Assembly (NCBI RefSeq): GCF_003351785.1
Contig: NZ_CP031230.1
Span: 1,364,001 to 1,428,000 of the forward strand
Reading direction: 5' to 3'
Length of the DNA: 64,000 nt
From: Sporosarcina sp. PTS2304
Lineage (GTDB): Bacteria > Bacillota > Bacilli > Bacillales_A > Planococcaceae
This document shows positions 59,049-64,000 of this stretch, one piece after another (position 1 is the stretch's first letter; each line of letters opens with the position of its first letter). Made by a program: the position numbers and the translations under genes. The notes beneath the pieces are model-generated. The model made no database searches and was not told the DNA's origin. It worked only from the letters and a program-made list of their open reading frames with translations.

Positions 59049-59440
59049 GGATTCTCCCTACAGAACCGGACGCTTTCCTGAGGGGACGCGGCGGACTCGC
59101 CAATCCTTCCGGGAGAATCCTTGAGTTGGTGTCCACAAGTCAGTTGGTGTTGGTCCAGAAATAGAGTATGGTAAGTTCCGCTTTCTGAACAGTGTGGGTG
59201 AAGCTATGGATTGCCTGACTGAATGCATATAGGGGCATTTCTTTTTTCACTCAGTTCATCGAAACAATCATAGTAGCTGATAATACTTCACCGCTATCTA
59301 ACTTCAAAAGCGGTAGCATGATCAGACCAGGCGTAACCCGCAATGCTTGACGGTCCGCCGCGTCCCCTCCGGAAAGCGTATCGTCTGGAAGCGCAAGCCG
59401 CAAGACACTTCAAGTCAGTTTCACTCCATCCAGTCGCCAT
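59049..59440. repeat. Nested palindromic repeat, copy D
   Basis: The left half runs from GGATTCTCCC through CCGGACGCTTTCCTGAGG to CGGCGGACTCGCCAA and closes with the inverted GGGAGAATCC at 59111-59120. About 230 bases of unrelated sequence follow. The right half, GGTCCGCCGCGTCCCCTCC through GGAAAGCGTATCGTCTGG to CACTCCATCC, then resumes. Together the halves equal copy A at 18.4 kb split by an insert. Confidence 0.7.
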
Positions 59441-59464
59441 ATTCACTCACTTATTCCCATAAGA

Positions 59465-59513
59465 AAAGGACTGTCACGGAAAGTCAGATACTACTGACTT
59501 TCCCGACAGCCCC
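59465..59513 (-). terminator. ytxK-side terminator (repeated hairpin family)
   Basis: GGGGCTGTCGGGAAAGTCAG pairs with CTGACTTTCCGTGACAGTCC on the minus strand, followed by TTTTC. It is about 60 bases past the ytxK stop. Confidence 0.8.
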
Positions 59514-59575
59514 ACTGTTAAATTAATTACTTACACGTTTAGGTGTACGGAATGAAACTACAAATAAAGAATAGA

Positions 59576-60493
59576 TCATTCGTTTTTATCGGTTGTCCAA
59601 CTATTCACCTTTTTAAAGAAGCTTTGCATAGCTGCAGCATTTCCAAGCTCTGGAATTTTCGCTAGTAGGACATCAGGTTGGACAAATTTCTCTGTTGGAG
59701 GTTGTTGAAGCAAAAGAATACTTTTGGCAAAACGTTGATCTGCAAAAAGAGTATCCGGCAATTCGAACAGACCCCTTAATAATCGATGTTCTTTGACGTA
59801 CGCTAAAATAGGTTCCGCCCCTTCTGCAGTCAATAATCTAGAAGGGACAACAAAAAATCCGTAGCCACCCGGTTTAACATATCTCATGGATTGTTCAATA
59901 TATAAATAATGAGAGAAAGCATGACCTTCTTTGGCCATCAATTCATAATCCATTGCAACTTCATCATCCGGATAATAACCAACAGGCAAGTCACTCACAA
60001 CAGCATCCACTAAATCAATCGGCAATGGACGTATTGCATCTTGTAAGTAGAATGATACAGGAAGCTCAAGCAGGTTGGCTGTAGCTGCGGCGATTTGAAT
60101 GAGAACGTCATCAATTTCAACAGCGCTGGCAGTTGCTTCACCAGGAAATTGATTAAGAACTGTAAAAAGTAAATTTCCTGTCCCTACTGCAGGGTCCAAA
60201 AAAGTAATAGCTCCCTTTGAATCAACTAACTTATTCACTAAATAGCCGATTAAGTAACCGATCGAGTCAGGCGTCATTTGATGATGAGCCTGTGCCGATT
60301 GTTTCATCGCTTTTAACAATGCTAGCTGTATACCTTTACGGATTTCTTCTGGCTGCACTGGACTTTCTAATTCAAGTAGAGAAGGTTTATCTAACCAACG
60401 TTCACTCGCTTCAAGTATTGCATCTAAGTACAGACCGTCAACTGATTGTGCATAGTTATCATAATAAGAAAAAACTTTTTCCATAGTGTTCAT
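59576..60493 (-). CDS. ytxK: Class I SAM-dependent methyltransferase YtxK
   Basis: 305 residues of the N6-adenine DNA methylase superfamily. The SAM-binding motif I reads LDPAVGTGNLLFTVL, and the catalytic motif reads SDLPVGYYP in place of NPPY. The target is not known; there is no specificity subunit or endonuclease nearby, and the family is conserved next to ackA and tpx. GGAGG lies nine bases before the ATG. Confidence 0.88.
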   Translation of the reverse strand: MNTMEKVFSYYDNYAQSVDGLYLDAILEASERWLDKPSLLELESPVQPEEIRKGIQLALLKAMKQSAQAHHQMTPDSIGYLIGYLVNKLVDSKGAITFLDPAVGTGNLLFTVLNQFPGEATASAVEIDDVLIQIAAATANLLELPVSFYLQDAIRPLPIDLVDAVVSDLPVGYYPDDEVAMDYELMAKEGHAFSHYLYIEQSMRYVKPGGYGFFVVPSRLLTAEGAEPILAYVKEHRLLRGLFELPDTLFADQRFAKSILLLQQPPTEKFVQPDVLLAKIPELGNAAAMQSFFKKVNSWTTDKNE

Positions 60494-60510
60494 TTCATAA
60501 ATCCTCCAAG

Positions 60511-60537
60511 AAGAAACCCACCTTTATTCAGGTGGGT
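60511..60537 (-). terminator. tpx terminator
   Basis: ACCCACCT / AGGTGGGT arms with TTTCTTCTT after them on the minus strand, just upstream of the ytxK ribosome binding site. Confidence 0.82.
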
Positions 60538-60543
60538 CGTAGT

Positions 60544-61047
60544 TTAATGTAATTCTTTTACTGCTTGAATGGCTGCGTCATAGTCAGGATGGTCAGTTGC
60601 TTCACTGACATATTCAGTGTATGTCACTAGATCATTACGATCAATTACAAAAATCGAACGAGTCAACAAACGCAGTTCTTCAATCGCCGTGCCGAAAGCT
60701 GTACCAAATGACAGGTCGCGGTGATCAGAATATAGATGTAAATTCTCTACTCCTTCTTCCGCTTTCCAACGAGCTTGTGCGAAAGGCAGATCCGCAGAAA
60801 TCGTTAATACTTCTACATCATCTCCTAAAGAAGAAGCCTCATCGTTAAAACGTTTTGTTTGAATAGAACAAACACCTGTATCAACAGAAGGAACAACGCT
60901 AATTAAACGAACCTTGCCTTTTGAATCGTTCAAAGTAACAGGTGTCAAATCATTGGAGAGTACTGTAAAATCAGGTGCAATATCCCCGACTTTCACTTCT
61001 GTACCTTGTAGATGAACCGGATTGTTTTTGAATGTAACTTGTGCCAT
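60544..61047 (-). CDS. tpx: Thiol peroxidase, single-cysteine
   Basis: A 167-residue Tpx-family peroxiredoxin. The peroxidatic Cys60 sits in the standard VPSVDTGVCSIQT motif. The resolving Cys normally found after FAQ-RW/RF is Lys95 here (LPFAQARWKAEEG), and the protein has no other cysteine. It should therefore not form the usual intramolecular disulfide and may be recycled by a low-molecular-weight thiol or a partner. GGAGTGG precedes the ATG. Confidence 0.94.
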   Translation of the reverse strand: MAQVTFKNNPVHLQGTEVKVGDIAPDFTVLSNDLTPVTLNDSKGKVRLISVVPSVDTGVCSIQTKRFNDEASSLGDDVEVLTISADLPFAQARWKAEEGVENLHLYSDHRDLSFGTAFGTAIEELRLLTRSIFVIDRNDLVTYTEYVSEATDHPDYDAAIQAVKELH

Positions 61048-61075
61048 AGCTAACCACTCCTTTTAAATTAGTGTA

Positions 61076-61606
61076 CTAAATCGTTGGGTCTTCATGCAAC
61101 TGATGACCTTCCACCGGGGGCAAGGTCTGTATTTCTTTACGTTCAAATAATCGGTCATGTACAACAACAGTGTCTGCGAAAACATCGTGAAGAGCCATTT
61201 TCTGCGGCATAAATAATACAAGTAAGTACGGAATCCACAACATCTGAGAGATAAATCTTCCGAAGCCTTCTCTAAATATAACGGCGCCCCATGTTACCTT
61301 TTCTCCATTCGATTTTGCGACACGAATGCCAAATATCATTTTACCGATCGTCTGGCCAGCCAATTTTGTCATGAAGATAAAATAAAGTAATAGCAGCACA
61401 AGCGTCGCTACTTTATATGGGCTAAACAACAAAAAGGTTGGTTTAGTAATTGCGATATCCATTACACGGAAAATCGGTTTGATAAAAATACCGCTAATCG
61501 CAGAAACTATTAATAAGTCTAGTAAAAATGCCCAAAATCGAATCCAGAAGCCTGCATACTTAGGCACGAATCGAGCTGTTTGCATAGGTAGCGATTCATT
61601 TGTCAT
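61076..61606 (-). CDS. yteJ: RDD family membrane protein YteJ
   Basis: 176 residues. The RDD motif region AGFWIRFWAFLLDLLIVSAI opens the first of three to four membrane segments; GKMIFGIRV follows. In B. subtilis yteJ is co-transcribed with sppA under sigmaW and contributes to resistance to some antimicrobial peptides. The ATG at 61606 has AAGGAGGG upstream; an ATG seven codons earlier contains that site. Confidence 0.88.
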   Translation of the reverse strand: MTNESLPMQTARFVPKYAGFWIRFWAFLLDLLIVSAISGIFIKPIFRVMDIAITKPTFLLFSPYKVATLVLLLLYFIFMTKLAGQTIGKMIFGIRVAKSNGEKVTWGAVIFREGFGRFISQMLWIPYLLVLFMPQKMALHDVFADTVVVHDRLFERKEIQTLPPVEGHQLHEDPTI

Positions 61607-61623
61607 GTTTACGTCCCTCCTTC

Positions 61624-62628
61624 TCATTCACCATATAAATACATCATTCGCGGTGCTTGGTTTTCAGTTAGCAGCTTTTTCATAATTTGTGACTCTACGT
61701 TTCCGCCAAATACATCATGCGCTTTCATTGATAAAATAGAAGCGAACGTATCAGGTGAACCGTATTCAAAAACTTCCGCTTTTTCCAGATGATAATCTTC
61801 TTTCATCGCAGAAATTACAGCAGGCATTTTTCCGTAGTCATCAGCCAGTCCCGCTTCAATAGCCTGACGTCCATTCATCACGCGGCCATCCGCCACTTTA
61901 CGTACATCAGCTTCAGGCATATTTCGACCATCAACTATAATGTCGACAAAACGTTTGTACGAGTCGTCAATCATTTCTTGGAGCATAGCACGTTCTTCTG
62001 GTTTCATCTCGCGCGTACTACTCAATATGTCTTTATAAGGTCCAGATTTAATTGTCGGGAAATCTACACCGTACTTTTCTGCAAGTTTACCATAATTGAT
62101 CGACTGCATAATGACACCTATAGATCCCGTTAACGTTTCGGGATGTACGAAGATTTTCTCTGCAGGAGCAGAAATATAATATCCTCCTGAAGCTGCCATT
62201 CCACCCATAGCGACATAGATAGGGATTTCTTTCGTTTTTTGAATTTCAACAAACGCATCGTAAATGTCGGACGACTCCAACACACCGCCACCTGGTGAAT
62301 TAACAGACAACACAATCCCTTTTACCGTTTCGTCATTTTGCAGTTCATTTAACTGTGCCATAAAGCGTTGATGATTGTATTCAGCCCCACTAAACAGAGA
62401 AGCTGTTCCTGTATCTTGAATGACACCATCCACTGTTAGTACGGCAATACGTTCATTTGCACTCCCTTCTTCCACTACGGTCTCCTGCAAGTCTGAATCC
62501 ATTGCAGTGATTTCACTTAGCATCGTATTCCAATCCCTCGTGAAAAACCATGACATAGAATTGACACCAACCGACACGAAAATCAATATTGTTGCTACTA
62601 GTAATGCAATCCATCTTTTTGTCGTCAT
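61624..62628 (-). CDS. sppA: Signal peptide peptidase SppA
   Basis: A 334-residue membrane serine protease of the S49 family that degrades leftover signal peptides. One N-terminal membrane segment (about 5-25) is followed by the Ser/Lys dyad: nucleophile in GGMAASGGYYIS and Lys in TIKSGPYKDI, with VNSPGGGV upstream. The ATG at 62628 follows AGGAGG; a longer reading is unsupported. First gene of sppA-yteJ. Confidence 0.94.
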   Translation of the reverse strand: MTTKRWIALLVATILIFVSVGVNSMSWFFTRDWNTMLSEITAMDSDLQETVVEEGSANERIAVLTVDGVIQDTGTASLFSGAEYNHQRFMAQLNELQNDETVKGIVLSVNSPGGGVLESSDIYDAFVEIQKTKEIPIYVAMGGMAASGGYYISAPAEKIFVHPETLTGSIGVIMQSINYGKLAEKYGVDFPTIKSGPYKDILSSTREMKPEERAMLQEMIDDSYKRFVDIIVDGRNMPEADVRKVADGRVMNGRQAIEAGLADDYGKMPAVISAMKEDYHLEKAEVFEYGSPDTFASILSMKAHDVFGGNVESQIMKKLLTENQAPRMMYLYGE

Positions 62629-62658
62629 AAAATAATTCCTCCTTTGTCCACATATACC

Positions 62659-62687
62659 TATACGATTGTAATCGTCCAAATGTTTCA
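62659..62687 (-). promoter_or_regulatory. sigmaW-like ECF promoter of sppA-yteJ
   Basis: Minus-strand TGAAAC, 17 bases, CGTATA. It has the same spacing as the promoter at ysdB. sppA-yteJ is a sigmaW operon in B. subtilis. Confidence 0.82.
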
Positions 62688-62732
62688 TTCATGCTACAAT
62701 TAACCTATTAACTTATAAAGGAGTCGTTTTAT

Positions 62733-63533
62733 ATGAATGCTCAACATACTATTTTTCTATTCAGCAGATTAGATGAAGACACCAAACACAAAAAAACATA
62801 CGTTGAAAAAAAGTTGAAAAAAGAAGGTTTTTTGCTGACAGGCGACCACACGAAAGCGAATGTAATCATTAGTATTGGAAGTGACGGCACGTTCCTTCAA
62901 GCTGTCCGAAAAACTGATTTTCGTCAAGACTGCGTCTACCTCGGTTTGTCAGTAAAAGGCGCGCATGGAGTGTATTGCGATTTCAAATATGATGAAATCA
63001 GTACGTTGATTCTTGCTTTACGACAAGCGCAACTAGAAGAACGGCACTATCCACTACTTGAAGTGACGATTAATCAGCACAAACCATTCTATTGTTTAAA
63101 TGAATTTAGTATTCGATCCGCCATCATTCGCACATTTGTTATGGATATATTCATTGATGACTTACTATTCGAAACATTCTTGGGAGATGGTCTTATCATT
63201 TCTACACCAACAGGAAGTACTGCTTATAACAAATCGGTACGTGGAGCAGTTATAGATCCATTGTTGCCTTGTTTTCAAGTGACAGAGCTGGCTTCAGTTA
63301 ATAATAATCGATACCGGACGCTCGGGACTTCCTTTATTTTGAGTGGCAACCGTAAACTAACTCTCAAAATTAAGCCTGAAGGCAATGAGTTCCCATCAAC
63401 GGCTGCTGACAACGAAGCAATCGGCGTAAACCAAGTAAGAACAGTAGAGGCTGTTTTAAGTGAAAAAGTTATTCGAACAGCTAAACTAACTGATAACTCA
63501 TTCTTTGAAAAAGTTCAGCGTACATTTTTCTGA
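62733..63533 (+). CDS. NAD kinase (YtdI/PpnK2 type)
   Basis: 266 residues, phosphorylates NAD to NADP. The GGDGT motif appears as GSDGTF, followed by NEFSIR (the NE motif) and the C-terminal TPTGSTAYNKSVRGA. AAAGGAG precedes the ATG. Firmicutes often carry two NAD kinases; this is the one found next to sppA. Confidence 0.93.
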   Translation: MNAQHTIFLFSRLDEDTKHKKTYVEKKLKKEGFLLTGDHTKANVIISIGSDGTFLQAVRKTDFRQDCVYLGLSVKGAHGVYCDFKYDEISTLILALRQAQLEERHYPLLEVTINQHKPFYCLNEFSIRSAIIRTFVMDIFIDDLLFETFLGDGLIISTPTGSTAYNKSVRGAVIDPLLPCFQVTELASVNNNRYRTLGTSFILSGNRKLTLKIKPEGNEFPSTAADNEAIGVNQVRTVEAVLSEKVIRTAKLTDNSFFEKVQRTFF

Positions 63534-63543
63534 ATAATAAGTG

Positions 63544-63593
63544 AAAAAGACTGTCCGAACGTCGAGTCAAATCGACTCCGGACAGTCTTTTTA
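63544..63593. terminator. Bidirectional terminator between NAD kinase and acyl-CoA synthetase genes
   Basis: AAAAAGACTGTCCG / CGGACAGTCTTTTT arms enclose a second small GTCGA/TCGAC-type hairpin; T runs on both sides. Confidence 0.9.
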
Positions 63594-63597
63594 TCAA

Positions 63598-64000
63598 TTA
63601 TTTTTGTGTGTCTTGCTCTTTTTTACGCAGTTCCATACGCATAATTTTTCCTGATGTCGTCTTAGGCAACTCATCTAAAAATTCAATTTTACGTGGATAT
63701 TTATAAGGTGCCGTTAATTCTTTCACGTGATTTTGCAACTCCTTGACCAGTTGTTGTTGTTCTGTTTGTACTGTATCACGCAATACGACAAAAGCCTTGA
63801 CTACATTTCCACGTTCTGGATCCGGACTTGCTACTACTGCGCATTCACGGACAGCCGGATGTTTAATCAAGGCATCCTCTACCTCAAATGGACCAATGGT
63901 GTATCCTGAGCTAACGATGATGTCATCTCCGCGACCCTCGAACCAAAAATATCCTTCAGCGTCTTTTTTCGCGCGATCACCTGTAATGTAATAATCGCCT
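63598..64000 (-). CDS. AMP-forming acyl-CoA/acetyl-CoA synthetase, 3' part only
   Basis: The C-terminal 133 or so codons; the gene continues past the right edge. The frame reads [19 protein letters not shown], then [19 protein letters not shown], and ends with the catalytic-Lys motif [10 protein letters not shown]. This is the C-terminal lid of the ANL superfamily. B. subtilis ytcI, an acetate/acyl-CoA ligase relative, holds this place. Confidence 0.88.
   Translation of the reverse strand, partial: GDYYITGDRAKKDAEGYFWFEGRGDDIIVSSGYTIGPFEVEDALIKHPAVRECAVVASPDPERGNVVKAFVVLRDTVQTEQQQLVKELQNHVKELTAPYKYPRKIEFLDELPKTTSGKIMRMELRKKEQDTQK

Larger units (their letters stand above)
58580..59575. other. 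996-bp intergenic region, ackA to ytxK
   Basis: It contains, in order: the ackA promoter and cre-like site; about 260 bases of AT-rich sequence in which I recognise nothing; a hairpin with a T run (58917-58963); a nested palindromic repeat (59049-59440); and a terminator-like hairpin (59465-59513). Short frames here are repeat-derived. I see no gene. Confidence 0.7.

Noticed and set aside
58951-59164. Small open frames in the ackA-ytxK gap
   Set aside because: They cover the palindromic repeat and are not preserved between repeat copies.
59576-60493. YtxK as part of a restriction-modification or defence system
   Set aside because: No specificity subunit, endonuclease or other defence gene adjoins it. 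Its place between ackA and tpx is the conserved housekeeping position.

Overview
The window is 64 kb of low-GC Firmicute chromosome, almost all housekeeping. Gene content and order from about 17.9 kb to the right edge closely follow what I recall of the Bacillus subtilis ysdB-rplT-infC-thrS-dnaI-dnaB-nrdR-gapB-coaE-mutM-polA-phoRP-mdh-icd-citZ-pyk-pfkA-accDA-dnaE-nrnA-ytpI-ytoI-ytkL-ackA-ytxK-tpx-yteJ-sppA-ytdI-ytcI block. AGGAGG-type ribosome binding sites, a T-box, an L20-type leader, CcpA-like cre sites and sigmaW-like promoters fit Bacillales. The family Planococcaceae (for example Sporosarcina) is my best guess, by inference only.

Layout. 0-3 kb: a membrane-anchored polysaccharide deacetylase and the tRNA hydroxylase TrhO, then a decayed MobV/Pre plasmid mobilisation gene. 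3.5-8.8 kb: a phosphate transporter operon pstS-pstC-pstA-pstB-pstB behind an array of PhoP-type boxes, preceded by a PhoP-like response regulator with no kinase beside it. 8.9-17.8 kb: ferredoxin-NADP reductase, a small DUF protein, an M3 oligopeptidase, a diguanylate cyclase, formate-THF ligase with an oxidoreductase, an XRE regulator and a dimeric dUTPase. 17.9-22.9 kb: ysdB, ysdA, the infC-rpmI-rplT operon with its attenuating leader and AUU start, and T-box controlled thrS. 23-31.5 kb: primosome genes dnaB-dnaI, nrdR, gapB and the coaE-mutM-polA DNA repair group. 31.9-36.5 kb: hflK-hflC downstream of phoP-phoR and a MaoC-type hydratase. 36.7-47 kb: citZ-icd-mdh, pyk-pfkA and a fadR-like regulator with accD-accA, forming a central-carbon and lipid-precursor region. 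47-64 kb: dnaE, nrnA, a CBS-domain regulator, ald, usp, ackA, ytxK, tpx, yteJ, sppA, NAD kinase and the 3' end of an acyl-CoA synthetase gene.

The genes share regulatory themes. Phosphate: pst, an orphan PhoP and phoPR. Carbon: cre-like sites at citZ and ackA, and gapB with its own inverted repeat. Envelope stress: matching sigmaW-like promoters at ysdB and sppA-yteJ. Lipid precursors: a FadR-type palindrome in front of the fadR-accDA operon.

No defence island, prophage, CRISPR array or biosynthetic cluster is visible. The unexplained material is mostly intergenic: a roughly 250-bp element with terminal inverted repeats (two good copies plus related palindromes), a perfect 120-bp tandem repeat upstream of polA, a family of near-identical terminator hairpins behind unrelated genes, and a relic of a mobilisable plasmid. 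Among proteins, the oddest are a thiol peroxidase with a single cysteine, a PhoR without an extracytoplasmic domain, and a DnaE whose PHP metal ligands are gone.
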